A DNA stretch of 64,000 nt from Sphingomonadaceae bacterium (lineage in GTDB: Bacteria; Pseudomonadota; Alphaproteobacteria; Sphingomonadales; Sphingomonadaceae). Numbering within the stretch: position 1 is the stretch's first letter; each line of letters begins with the position of its first letter. The notes beneath the pieces are model-generated. The model was not told the origin of the DNA. It worked only from the letters and a program-made list of their open reading frames with translations, and did not search any database. The DNA lies in contig JACVCM010000001.1 in NCBI GenBank assembly GCA_016742125.1, forward strand, positions 1-64,000, read 5' to 3'. The position numbers and the translations under genes are program-made. Shown here in pieces: positions 18,901-28,022 of this stretch.

Positions 18901-21900
18901 GCAGTTTTTCGGCCAGCCAGGACGTGTTCTTCATCGACAATCTGACCTTGTCCTCGACCGGGGCGGGAGCACGCGGGGGCGTGTCCGCCGATCCGGTTAT
19001 CGACGGTTCCCTGATTGGCTATGGCGATGGCGCGGCGGCTGGGGGTGCGGGCGGCAACGGAGTGGGCGGGGCCGCGAATTTGGCGATCGATTTCGACCCG
19101 GTATTGGTGAGCCTGGTTATCGACACGAGCGGTTTTGGCGGCAACGGTAGTCTCGGGCTGACAGGTGGTGCGGGCGGCAATGGTAGCGGCGGAGCCGGGA
19201 TATCGGGTGCGCGCCTGAACTTGACCTTCGGAGATCTGACGGTTGACACGCTAACCATCCGTTCGGACGGCACCGGCGGGAATGGCGGCAGTGGTAGCGG
19301 AGGTATCGGCGGCGACGGCGGCGACGGTACGGGCGGGGATGGCGCGGCGACAGCCGATGGGATCGGCGCCAACCTGATTTCGACTGACATAACGGTGAGT
19401 GCAGCTGGCATCGGCGGCGCGGGCGGGTCCAGTGCGGGCGGCGTAACCGGTTCGGCAGGTGGTACGGCGCAAGGGGGCAATGCTTCTCTGACGATTGCCA
19501 ATGGCGCGACGGCAAATCTTGTCGATATTGTCGTGTCAGCTGACGCAACAGGTGGCACAGGCGGTGCTGGCGGCACCGGAACAACCGGTGTGACGGGATC
19601 GACCGGTGCAACTGGCGCGACCGGTGCCAATGGTGCAGTGCCGGGTGCTAATGGAAGTGCGGGCGGCGGAGGCGGCGACGGTGGAACGGGCGGCACAGGA
19701 TCTGTCGGCGGTGAAGGCGGGGCTGCTGGACAGGCAACCGGAGGAAATGCTTCAATCCTGGTGTCCACCGCTGACTTTCTTTCGAGCAGCACCTTCATCA
19801 GTGCCAACGCCTTCGGCGGCACCGGCGGCGCAGGCGGCATCGGAGGAGAGGGCGGACGCGGTGGTACTGGCGGCGCTGGCGGCACCGGCGGGGCGGGCGC
19901 CACTGGCCTGAATAACTTTACCGGCGGCGCGGGCGGTGCAGGCGGCAATGGCGGCCAAGGCGGAACCGGAGGAAATGGTGGTGCAGGCGGCTTTGGCGGT
20001 GCAGGCGGCAACGGTGTGGAGGGCGGTTTCGGTCTGGGCGGCAATGCCAGTTTTACGTCGGAAGGTGGCACCGCCGACGCTGGCTCAATACAGATTGAGA
20101 GCGACGGTATCGGAGGCGCAGGCGGCGATGGCGGCGCGCCTGGTGTTGGTGGTCGCGGTGGCAACGCGGGGGCAGGTGGAACGGGCGGAGCTGGCGGGAC
20201 GGGTGGTTTCGGCCTGTCGGCGATCGGCCCCGCCGGGGCCAGCGGGCCGAATGGCGCTTTCGGGGCGGGCGGCGGGAATGGAGGGGGCGGCTTCTTCTTC
20301 GGATCGGCCGCCGCCGGCTTTATCGGCAGCGGCGGGATATCGTCGCTTACCGTGCGGCCAGATTTCTTTGGTGCATCGGGTAGCTTCAGCGCCGCCGATG
20401 CGACTTTCTCAAGTTCCGGCTTCAGTGACACATTAGTCCCTAACGGTTTCGCGGGACGGGTTGAAATTATCAATATCAACGGCGATCCTGCGGGTGGAGA
20501 AATCCAGCTTGCAACGCTAGATGCGTCCGCGTTCGGACAATCGACCGGGGCGGTGGGTCAGGGCATTTTCCTTGAGATGAACCAGGCCGACATATCGGTC
20601 GCGGACGCTGCCTTGCTTAATACCGACGAACGGATCGTCATCGGTGGAACCGGTCAAGGACAGTTCATTGCGGGCGGTTTGCTGTCAGGCAGCGCAGGTA
20701 CGGATATAACCATCACCCATGTCAGCCAGCCCGGTCTTATCGATACCTTAAGAGGCGACAGTGTCACGCTTTTCGCTGCCCAAAATTTCGACGCGCAAAC
20801 GGGTAGCATCATCCGCAGCGCCACGACGGCCGACATTGTCGCCAATTTCGGCTTTGCGAATGTCGACCAGCTTTTCGCATCGACAGGTGCAGACATCAGA
20901 GCCGGACTCGATGCCAGCCTCAGAAACGCAAATATCAGCAACGGCTCGCTCAACCTGCGCGCCGGATTCCGCACCGGGGGCTCGTTCGCCTTCTACCAAC
21001 TGGCGACTGCAAATCTGACAGGCGCAGTGTCGGCAAGTGACGCTGTAAACATCTTCTCAGGCGGGGATATCGTGGTCAGCGGGGGTGCAGATATAGGCAG
21101 CGGAAATACCGTGTCGCTGAATTCGGGTGACGACATCATCATCCGCGATTCGACCATCACCTCCGCACAAAATGTAACCACGACCGGCGATATCCAGCTG
21201 AATGTGGGCGCGATTAGCCCGATCAATCCGATTCCAGGTGAAATCCGGTCGTTGGTCGTCGCCAACAGCACGCTGTCGTCCCCTGGCTTCGGACTTGTTC
21301 TTGCCGCCGATGCAATCGACGCAACGACAGGGATTTTCAATGGGCAGAGCCTGACTGCAACGGTCAACAACGCGCCGCCGGCTGGTGTCGCGGGAGGGAA
21401 TGACGGCGGCCTGCTTTCTGCAAATTGCGTGCAGGGCAATATCTGCCTTGGTGCTGTAACCACTACCACACAGATCCAGGTCGGACCGGTCAGTGGCACG
21501 GTCGGACTGGCCAATCGGGTAACGATCGCTGGATCGCTCGGCTCCAACAGCATCTCAATACGCGCGCGCGATGGCGCTACCTTTACCGGGCCTTTAAATG
21601 TTGCCGCAACCAATAATCTGCTCGTATCGGTGCTGAACGGGCCGATCGATTTGATTGGCACCGTGAACTTGAACGCTGCCAATACGCTCAACCTTTACGC
21701 AGGTGCAGGCGCTATCACGGGGCCGAGCGCAACATTGCTGTCCGGCGGCAATGTCGGCCTCTTTGCAAATGGCGGTATTGCTCTCGGATCGGTCGATGCT
21801 GGCGGAGTGCTCAACACCATTGCCAATAATGGCATCATTACCACGGCGGGCAGCCTCGTAACCCCCGGAAATGTAGCAATCGGCGGCCTGCTTGCCGTTC

Positions 21901-23417
21901 GGGGCGGGGCAGCCAATATCAATTCGGGAGGTGCCATAACAACCGGCAGCATCCTGACCACTGCGGGCAATGATGCATTGCTGACTTCGGTCGGGGCGCA
22001 ATCACTCGGCAATGTAACAACAGGCCGCGACCTCATTATTAATGCTGCTTCCCTGGCTGCAACGTCGGTCAATGCTCAGCGCAACGTAAATGCAACCGTT
22101 GGGGGCAATGCGACGCTCGGTAACAGCAGTGCCGACTCAATCACGCTTCGTGCCGGGCAGGATGCTACGTTTACCGGGTCAGCGACGGCAACAACTGCAA
22201 TTGACATAGGGGCAAATGGGCAAGCTGCATTCAATGGTGCAGCCAGCGCACCCAATATCGCAGTCCGATCCGGGAACATCCTGATTGGAACCGGCGGCCG
22301 CCTTGGCACGATCGGCACGACACAAAATGTCGTTCTGACCAACAGCGCAGGTTCGCAAATGACCATAGGCGGCAGCGGAGTCACTGCAGGATATAGCCTT
22401 TCGGACGCAGAAATCGCCCGCATTTTCGGTAACAGTATCGACATCAGCTGGAGCAGCAACCTTGCCACCACCGGCATCCCCGTCGCGCCCCCCGCAGGCG
22501 GGTTCACGCAGCCGAGCATCGTCGTTGGGCCATTCTCGCTGTCCAGCCGTGCCGGTAATGCGGCGGGGAATATAGCGGCCAATGGCGCACTCTCCATCCG
22601 CACGACAGGCGCTATGCAGGTCAACGGCGCAGTCGCCCTCAACGGTGCCGGAGCGAACAACACGGTCCTGCTCAGCGCCGACCAGTCGCTGCAAATTCTG
22701 GCCGGGCAGGGTTCGGTCGCGATACGGGACAGCGCAAATGCGCTGGCGGGCACACTCACCCTGAGGTCGAACAGCATCGTTGCAGCATCAACATCCGCCG
22801 TCGGGGATATCGCAGGACTTACAGGGGCTGCCGCTATCAGCACCCGTCTGGGGCAGAATGACGGATTTGTGAGCGACATCGGGGCATTGAGCGCCGGCAT
22901 TGTCAATCTGAACGGGGGTAACCGGATTTTGGTGCAGAACAGCGGGGCCACTACGCTGTTCCGCGACCGTCGCGGCATCAGCGCAAATGCGATCAACATC
23001 AATCTGGCCAGCCCCACTGGTCTGATTGTCGTCAATGGCCGGATCGCATCGGCAACAGGCTTCACGACCGGTCTTTCCGCTATTCCGCTGTTGAGCATAA
23101 ACGGCACGCCAAGCCAGACGGCAACTGGCTTCGATACATTGTCGACGATGAACGGGTGCCAGATTACCGGCATCGCTGCCTGCCGACAGCAGGAAAATCC
23201 GGTTTCGATCACCGAAGACGACCTGACACAGCCCCTCGATCCCGGCCAGTCGGGCGACAATCAATTCCCGACGGCATTGATCGAACTCAAAGAACCCGAA
23301 ACCTTCGGATATCCTCCACTAATCGACGAGCCGATAACCGGATCGGGCAATGACGATTTGTGGCCCGCAACCTGCGCGGCCGACGACGAAAGATGCCCCG
23401 CCCCCGCGAAACAATAG
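15921..23417 (+). CDS. Giant two-partner secreted exoprotein TpsA (filamentous-haemagglutinin type)
   Basis: A 2498-residue protein with a signal peptide (GVATLAIATALPQMASAQS). The N-terminal TPS domain carries FYTPGGIILGSSSAFNVGSLVLST (about 145-168), the equivalent of the NPNGI and haemagglutinin-activity motifs that TpsB recognises. A long repetitive beta-helix body follows. Residues about 1210-1470 are extremely glycine-rich, made of GGxGGxGG runs. The C-terminus is Pro/Asp-rich and has a cysteine pair, C2485 and C2492, six residues from the end. It probably forms a surface filament. The first residues after the overlapping ATG at 15921 define the signal peptide; upstream in-frame codons belong to tpsB in another frame. 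Confidence 0.92.
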   Translation: MTQKVAPPSGRANRQLLAGVATLAIATALPQMASAQSFQGSASVEVAGATVGTGPGTTTVNVNAPVTVINWQPSDTTGTGEIAFQPAGTTALFRSINFADFTVLNRILPVDSNGLPTITRPVRFDGTVNSQFGAGVGITAGRLWFYTPGGIILGSSSAFNVGSLVLSTSAIASSNVFTGVAGTINFTGTPNTASAINIQNGAQINALINGSSYVAMVAPRVVQNGTVQVNGSAAYVGAEAVDITMDGGTGLFDISISTGTGDANGVVHGELGTTTGPGSGGAGDPQRIYMVAIPKNSAISMLVNGNVGYAPAATATVQNGEVVLSAGYNIASGTPSFGEHAAPANANAANITIGNTTQLNTTFSSRVRARASGSLLASPGSNGSVPNALTFTGSAILWGDLSSAVEASAFETVGVGGDLFIGSSRQGQGGNAAVRVPGGLLAVGGDLTVYAGAIGFSGAAAGVSLSNLTGGNGRGGTATVDVANGNLRVTGETNVRANGVGGYGASAMGNGFGGDARVDLTGTGATALFTGGLNVQADGFGIIGYLSSIGVTLAPPDAVNGGSGSGGSARLSIGDINQLVLPTLVLTANGIGDQGGRSLVNGGVGGGNGGTGIGGFATLNLNSEVLALPDLVVEASGIGGDGGDSLNPGDAAGNGGNGAGGLATISLTGAASFGSLPGFLAGVAAIATGSGGDGGDVVTAGTLDSGSGGSGTGGTANISIAGVSQVNAGTMIAFADGRSGSAGTGGTYFGGAGAAIGGNADIAIATNGIVNTLSLTASADALMTQTSRTSGATAGSASLRIFSGIVTADDIRVTADALVAVESSQNVGSRNGVFAGDGTGGTAILSVDGGSITANQAAISATGKGSGQNPDGSANIDESIAIEQRLAGATGTGGNAGFAISGGTATFNQSLIVDASGRGGDGYINSVTLPSQPLVSGAGGAGIGGTASLDVTGGQLTAPSVDLRSNGIGGIGGDFWGVGAGDAGAGGNGTGGTSSFSASQDVFFIDNLTLSSTGAGARGGVSADPVIDGSLIGYGDGAAAGGAGGNGVGGAANLAIDFDPVLVSLVIDTSGFGGNGSLGLTGGAGGNGSGGAGISGARLNLTFGDLTVDTLTIRSDGTGGNGGSGSGGIGGDGGDGTGGDGAATADGIGANLISTDITVSAAGIGGAGGSSAGGVTGSAGGTAQGGNASLTIANGATANLVDIVVSADATGGTGGAGGTGTTGVTGSTGATGATGANGAVPGANGSAGGGGGDGGTGGTGSVGGEGGAAGQATGGNASILVSTADFLSSSTFISANAFGGTGGAGGIGGEGGRGGTGGAGGTGGAGATGLNNFTGGAGGAGGNGGQGGTGGNGGAGGFGGAGGNGVEGGFGLGGNASFTSEGGTADAGSIQIESDGIGGAGGDGGAPGVGGRGGNAGAGGTGGAGGTGGFGLSAIGPAGASGPNGAFGAGGGNGGGGFFFGSAAAGFIGSGGISSLTVRPDFFGASGSFSAADATFSSSGFSDTLVPNGFAGRVEIININGDPAGGEIQLATLDASAFGQSTGAVGQGIFLEMNQADISVADAALLNTDERIVIGGTGQGQFIAGGLLSGSAGTDITITHVSQPGLIDTLRGDSVTLFAAQNFDAQTGSIIRSATTADIVANFGFANVDQLFASTGADIRAGLDASLRNANISNGSLNLRAGFRTGGSFAFYQLATANLTGAVSASDAVNIFSGGDIVVSGGADIGSGNTVSLNSGDDIIIRDSTITSAQNVTTTGDIQLNVGAISPINPIPGEIRSLVVANSTLSSPGFGLVLAADAIDATTGIFNGQSLTATVNNAPPAGVAGGNDGGLLSANCVQGNICLGAVTTTTQIQVGPVSGTVGLANRVTIAGSLGSNSISIRARDGATFTGPLNVAATNNLLVSVLNGPIDLIGTVNLNAANTLNLYAGAGAITGPSATLLSGGNVGLFANGGIALGSVDAGGVLNTIANNGIITTAGSLVTPGNVAIGGLLAVRGGAANINSGGAITTGSILTTAGNDALLTSVGAQSLGNVTTGRDLIINAASLAATSVNAQRNVNATVGGNATLGNSSADSITLRAGQDATFTGSATATTAIDIGANGQAAFNGAASAPNIAVRSGNILIGTGGRLGTIGTTQNVVLTNSAGSQMTIGGSGVTAGYSLSDAEIARIFGNSIDISWSSNLATTGIPVAPPAGGFTQPSIVVGPFSLSSRAGNAAGNIAANGALSIRTTGAMQVNGAVALNGAGANNTVLLSADQSLQILAGQGSVAIRDSANALAGTLTLRSNSIVAASTSAVGDIAGLTGAAAISTRLGQNDGFVSDIGALSAGIVNLNGGNRILVQNSGATTLFRDRRGISANAININLASPTGLIVVNGRIASATGFTTGLSAIPLLSINGTPSQTATGFDTLSTMNGCQITGIAACRQQENPVSITEDDLTQPLDPGQSGDNQFPTALIELKEPETFGYPPLIDEPITGSGNDDLWPATCAADDERCPAPAKQ

Positions 23418-23432
23418 CTGTAAAGGCCACCC

Positions 23433-25082
23433 ATGACCCAGAAAGCATCCGACCTGTTCATCAAGTGCCTTGAAGAAGAGGGGGTCGAATATATTTTTGG
23501 CGTTCCCGGAGAGGAAAATCTGGATTTCCTCGACAGCCTATCGCGGTCGACAAAAATCAAACTCATCCTGACCCGGCATGAGCAGGGCGCTGGCTTCATG
23601 GCCGCGACTTACGGCCGCCATACCGGCAAAACGGGCGTGTGCCTGGCAACGCTTGGCCCCGGCGCGACCAATTTTGTCACCGCCGCTGCCTATGCCACGC
23701 TGGGCGGAATGCCGATGATGATGATTACGGGGCAAAAACCGATCAAGAAATCGAAACAGGGCCGTTTCCAGATTCTCGATGTTGTCGCTATGATGGGCCC
23801 CATCACCAAATACACGCATCAGATGGCCTCCTCGGACAATATTCCGAGCCGGGTACGCGAGGCCTTCCGGCTCTCCGAGGAAGAAAAGCCCGGTGCAGTG
23901 CATATCGAACTGCCCGAAGATATTGCCGACGAACATACCGATGCGGTGCCGCTGAAACGCAGCCTGTCGCGCCGTCCGAGCGCCGACCCGAAGGCTGTCC
24001 GCGCCGCAGTCGAGGCCCTGGAGAAAGCAAGATCACCCGTGCTCGTGATCGGCGCCGGGGCCAACCGGACGATGACCAGCCGGATGCTGCTGCAATTTAT
24101 CGAGAAGACCGGCATCCCCTTCCTGACAACACAATTGGGCAAAGGCGTGATCGACGAGCGGCACCCGAAGTTTCTGGGCTGCGCAGCGCTGTCCGCTGGC
24201 GATTTTGTCCACCGCGCGGTCGAGGCATCAGACTGCATCGTCAATATCGGGCACGATGTCATCGAAAAGCCGCCTTTTTTCATGCGGACCGGGGGGGCGA
24301 CGGTTATCCATGTGTCAAGCAAGACCGCCGAAGTCGATCCCGTCTATTTCCCGCATATCGAGGTTATTGGCGATATTGCAAACGCGATTTGGCAGATGAA
24401 GGAAGACATCGTACCCAGCGGTGGCTGGAATTGCGGTCATATGCTGGACTATCGCAAGGCCGAGGTCGAACACACGGTCAGCCTTTCGGACGATGCACGC
24501 TTCCCGATATTCCCGCCGCATCTGGTACAGCAGGTCCGCGACGCCATGCCTGATGACGGCATCATCTGTCTCGACAACGGCGTCTATAAAATCTGGTTCG
24601 CGCGCGGTTATACCGCCTGTCGGCCCAACACCGTGTTGCTGGACAATGCGCTAGCGACGATGGGTGCCGGCCTGCCCTCGGCCATGATGTCGGCAATGGT
24701 CTATCCCGAACGCAAAGTGATGGCGATTTGCGGCGATGGCGGGTTCATGATGAACAGCCAGGAAATGGAAACTGCTGTACGGCTCGGCCTCAACCTGACC
24801 GTCCTGATCCTGCGTGACGATGCCTATGGCATGATCCGCTGGAAGCAGGCCAACATGGGATTTGCCGATTTCGGACTGACCTACGGAAACCCCGATTTCG
24901 TCAAATATGCGGAAAGCTATGGCGCGCATGGTCATCGTGTGGAGAGTTCAGCGCATCTAAAGGAGTTGCTTGCCAATTGTCTGGCGACACCCGGCGTGCA
25001 TTTGATCGATTGCCCGGTGGACTATTCCGAAAACGACCATATCCTCAACCGGCAGATCAAGGAACTGAGCGCCGCATTATGA
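23433..25082 (+). CDS. Thiamine-diphosphate enzyme, acetolactate-synthase-like large subunit
   Basis: A 549-residue member of the acetohydroxyacid synthase/pyruvate-oxidase family. The catalytic glutamate is E50 in TRHEQGAG, the cofactor motif GDGGFMMNSQE begins about residue 433, and the middle domain is present. No small regulatory subunit is adjacent, so it is probably not the biosynthetic IlvB but a catabolic or specialised homologue. Its TGA overlaps the ATG of an aldehyde dehydrogenase by 4 bases. The pair suggests a 2-oxoacid is condensed or decarboxylated and the aldehyde oxidised; the actual substrate is not visible. Confidence 0.85.
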   Translation: MTQKASDLFIKCLEEEGVEYIFGVPGEENLDFLDSLSRSTKIKLILTRHEQGAGFMAATYGRHTGKTGVCLATLGPGATNFVTAAAYATLGGMPMMMITGQKPIKKSKQGRFQILDVVAMMGPITKYTHQMASSDNIPSRVREAFRLSEEEKPGAVHIELPEDIADEHTDAVPLKRSLSRRPSADPKAVRAAVEALEKARSPVLVIGAGANRTMTSRMLLQFIEKTGIPFLTTQLGKGVIDERHPKFLGCAALSAGDFVHRAVEASDCIVNIGHDVIEKPPFFMRTGGATVIHVSSKTAEVDPVYFPHIEVIGDIANAIWQMKEDIVPSGGWNCGHMLDYRKAEVEHTVSLSDDARFPIFPPHLVQQVRDAMPDDGIICLDNGVYKIWFARGYTACRPNTVLLDNALATMGAGLPSAMMSAMVYPERKVMAICGDGGFMMNSQEMETAVRLGLNLTVLILRDDAYGMIRWKQANMGFADFGLTYGNPDFVKYAESYGAHGHRVESSAHLKELLANCLATPGVHLIDCPVDYSENDHILNRQIKELSAAL

Positions 25083-26515
25083 GCATGTTGAAGGATGTCT
25101 ATCCGCTTTACCTGAACAACAAGGCGGAGCAGCCAAACACCGACCTTGCCGTGACCGACAAATTTACTGGCAACGTCGCTTTTCGCGTGGCGCAGGCAGA
25201 CAGCGCCACGATTGACGCCGGGATTGCCGGCGCGGTCGAAGCGGCCGAGCCAATGGCGGCGATGGCAAGCTATGAGCGGCAGAATGTGCTGATGCACTGC
25301 GTATCGCGCTTTAAGGAGCGTGCTGAAGAACTAGCCTATGCGCTGTGCGTTGAGGCGGGCAAGCCGATCAAGGACAGCGAAGGGGAGGTGTCGCGCCTGA
25401 TCGATACCTTCCGCATCGCCGCCGAGGAGTCGGTGCGCATGACCGGCGAGGTCCAGCCGCTCGACATTAGCCCGCGTGCAAAGGGCTATCAGGGAATGTG
25501 GAAGCGTGTGCCGGTTGGGCCATGCAGTTTCATTTCGCCTTTCAACTTTCCGCTTAACCTTGCCGCCCACAAGATCGCGCCCGCCATTGCCGTCGGCTGC
25601 CCCTTCGTGATGAAACCCGCCAGCCGCACGCCTTTGGGTGCGATCATCATGGGTGAAATATTGGCGGAAACCGACCTGCCCAAAGGCGCATTCTCGATCC
25701 TGCCTGCGAGCCGCGACGGGGCCGATCTGTTTACCGAGGACGACCGGCTCAAACTCCTGTCCTTTACCGGCTCGCCCGATGTCGGCTGGGCGCTGAAGGC
25801 CAAGGCCGGCAAGAAAAAAGTTGTGCTCGAACTCGGCGGCAATGCGGCCGTGATCGTCGACCATGACGCCGATCTCGACGATGCGTTGGAGCGTGTGATT
25901 TTCGGCGCATTCTACCAGTCGGGGCAAAGCTGCATCGGGGTGCAGCGGATCATCATCCACGCCGATATATACGACCGCTTTCGCAACATGCTGGTTGCGA
26001 AAACCCAAACGCTGGTCGCCGGCAACCCGCATGATCGCGATACCTTCATCGGTCCGATGATCGACATCAAGGAAGCGACTAGGCTCGACGACTGGATTCA
26101 GGAGGCGGTGGCGGGCGGCGCCAAATTGCTTTGCGGCGGCCAGCGCAACGGCGCGATGCTGGAAGCGACCCTGCTCGAAGGTGTAAGCCGCGATGCGAAG
26201 GCTTATCACGAGGAAGCCTTTGGCCCGCTCGCCATTCTTTCGAAATTTACCGACTTTGGTGCCGCGCTCGATGAAGTCAATGACAGCAAGTTCGGATTGC
26301 AGGCGGGTATCTTCACGCGCGATCTTTTCAAATCGCTTGATGCTTGGGACCGGCTCGATGTCGGGGGCATCGTCATCAACGATGTCCCCAGCTACCGGGT
26401 CGACAATATGCCTTATGGAGGGGTGAAGGATTCAGGCCTGGGTCGTGAGGGCATCCGCTTTGCGATGGAGGACATGACCGAAATTCGCAATCTCGTCATT
26501 CGCCGGAGGACATAG
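25079..26515 (+). CDS. NAD(P)-dependent aldehyde dehydrogenase
   Basis: A 478-residue aldehyde dehydrogenase with nucleophile C285 (GQSCIGVQR), general base E251 (LELGGNA) and FTGSPDVGW near residue 228. The ATG at 25079 overlaps the preceding stop (ATGA); a longer frame from 24977 lies inside the neighbour and lacks family residues. It is translationally coupled to the TPP enzyme and probably oxidises that enzyme's aldehyde product. Sequence resembles the lactaldehyde/succinate-semialdehyde/G3P-type group; I cannot choose among them. Confidence 0.9.
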   Translation: MSMLKDVYPLYLNNKAEQPNTDLAVTDKFTGNVAFRVAQADSATIDAGIAGAVEAAEPMAAMASYERQNVLMHCVSRFKERAEELAYALCVEAGKPIKDSEGEVSRLIDTFRIAAEESVRMTGEVQPLDISPRAKGYQGMWKRVPVGPCSFISPFNFPLNLAAHKIAPAIAVGCPFVMKPASRTPLGAIIMGEILAETDLPKGAFSILPASRDGADLFTEDDRLKLLSFTGSPDVGWALKAKAGKKKVVLELGGNAAVIVDHDADLDDALERVIFGAFYQSGQSCIGVQRIIIHADIYDRFRNMLVAKTQTLVAGNPHDRDTFIGPMIDIKEATRLDDWIQEAVAGGAKLLCGGQRNGAMLEATLLEGVSRDAKAYHEEAFGPLAILSKFTDFGAALDEVNDSKFGLQAGIFTRDLFKSLDAWDRLDVGGIVINDVPSYRVDNMPYGGVKDSGLGREGIRFAMEDMTEIRNLVIRRRT

Positions 26516-26564
26516 CACGGACACAGGCAATCGGGGTCGCGCCAGATGCTAGAGGAGGAATATC

Positions 26565-27920
26565 ATGGCTGTTACCGATCATGTCGACCTGCCCACCTTC
26601 ATGGAGGGCGTGAAAAAGCGCAATCCGGGCCAAACCGAATTCATCCAGGCCGTGCAGGAGGTGGCAGAGGATATTTTCGACTTCCTCGCCGACAAGGAAC
26701 GCTATCACCGTGAACAGATTTTGCGGCGTATTGCCGAACCCGATCGGGTGGTGTCCTTCCGTGTTTGCTGGGAGGACGACAATAACAATGTCAGGGTGCA
26801 GCGCGGCTGGCGTGTGCAAAACAACAATGCCATCGGCCCCTATAAGGGCGGGATCCGCTTTCATCCATCGGTTAACGAGAGCGTCCTCAAATTCCTAGCC
26901 TTTGAACAGACGTTCAAAAATGCGCTAACGGGCCTTCCCATGGGCGGCGGCAAGGGCGGGTCCAACTTCAACCCCAAGGGCAAGAGCGACCATGAGGTCA
27001 TGCGCTTTTGTCAGTCTTTCATGACCGAGCTTTACCGCCATGTCGGCGCGGATGTCGATGTGCCAGCGGGCGATATCGGTGTCGGCGGGCGCGAAATCGG
27101 CTATATGTTCGGACAGTATAAACGCATCACCAACCAGTTTACCGGCGTGCTGACCGGCAAGGGCCTCGAATATGGCGGCTCGCTGATCCGCACCGAGGCA
27201 ACAGGATATGGTGCGGTCTATTTCCTCGCCAACATGCTTAAAACCCGGGATCAGGATCTGGTCGGCAAGACCGCGGTCATTTCGGGGTCGGGCAATGTCG
27301 CAACCCATGCGGCGGAAAAAGCGACCATGCTCGGTGCAAAGGTTGTAACGCTGTCGGACAGCAGCGGCTTCATTCACGACCCTGAAGGTATGACGCAAGA
27401 AAAGATAAACTGGGTCAAGACGCTCAAAAATGTACGGCGCGGACGGATCAGCGAATATGTCGATCAGTTTCCCGGCTCCTCCTTTCATGCGGGCAAGACA
27501 CCCTGGGGCGTCCCCTGCGATGTCGCGCTACCCTGCGCGACCCAAAACGAACTGCTCGGCGAAGACGCGCGCGAGCTCATCAAAAATGGGTGCATCGCGG
27601 TCAGTGAAGGCGCGAACATGCCGACCGACCTGGACGGCGTGCATGTCTTCAAGGCCGCAAAAATCCTTTTTGCGCCTGGCAAGGCCGCCAATGCAGGTGG
27701 GGTCGCGGTATCGGGTCTGGAGATGAGTCAGAACTCCGCACGCATTTCGTGGAAGGAGGAACAGTTGCAGCAGCTTCTGGTCGACATCATGGACGGCATC
27801 CATGCGCGCTGCGTCGAATATGGCCAGGTTGGCGGCGGGCATTGTGACTATGTCCGTGGCGCAAATATCGCAGGTTTCAAAAAAGTTGCGGACGCGATGC
27901 TGGCTTATGGCGTGGTGTAA
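26565..27920 (+). CDS. gdhA: Glutamate dehydrogenase (NADP-type, hexameric)
   Basis: A 451-residue enzyme interconverting 2-oxoglutarate plus ammonium and glutamate. Length fits the roughly 450-residue GdhA class. Motifs: KGGIRFHPSV, the catalytic-lysine segment LTGLPMGGGKGGSNF, DVPAGDIGVGGREIGYM and the dinucleotide-binding SGSGNVATHAAEK. ATG follows GAGGAGG. About 100 bases separate it from the pentaheme cytochrome downstream, so it probably ends its own unit. Confidence 0.95.
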   Translation: MAVTDHVDLPTFMEGVKKRNPGQTEFIQAVQEVAEDIFDFLADKERYHREQILRRIAEPDRVVSFRVCWEDDNNNVRVQRGWRVQNNNAIGPYKGGIRFHPSVNESVLKFLAFEQTFKNALTGLPMGGGKGGSNFNPKGKSDHEVMRFCQSFMTELYRHVGADVDVPAGDIGVGGREIGYMFGQYKRITNQFTGVLTGKGLEYGGSLIRTEATGYGAVYFLANMLKTRDQDLVGKTAVISGSGNVATHAAEKATMLGAKVVTLSDSSGFIHDPEGMTQEKINWVKTLKNVRRGRISEYVDQFPGSSFHAGKTPWGVPCDVALPCATQNELLGEDARELIKNGCIAVSEGANMPTDLDGVHVFKAAKILFAPGKAANAGGVAVSGLEMSQNSARISWKEEQLQQLLVDIMDGIHARCVEYGQVGGGHCDYVRGANIAGFKKVADAMLAYGVV

Positions 27921-28022
27921 ACTCTGTGCTTGAAAAGCCACGCGAAGGCCGGAATAGTTGCAGCGGTCGCCATTTCCGCGGGGGAGAAGATATCGCGCAT
28001 GGCTGAGGGTGGGCATTGCCGC

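Noticed and set aside
19019..20479. Long minus-strand open frame of 486 codons, strongly proline-rich
   Set aside because: It is the antisense of the GGxGG tract of TpsA; GC-rich glycine codons read backwards give proline and leave no stops. No ribosome-binding site or family motif.
22076..23260. Minus-strand open frame of 394 codons inside tpsA
   Set aside because: Antisense of a real gene with signal peptide and transporter partner; no recognisable domain.
24977..25078. Longer N-terminus for the aldehyde dehydrogenase
   Set aside because: It lies inside the TPP enzyme gene in another frame, has Arg-rich shadow composition, and the ATGA overlap start is better placed.
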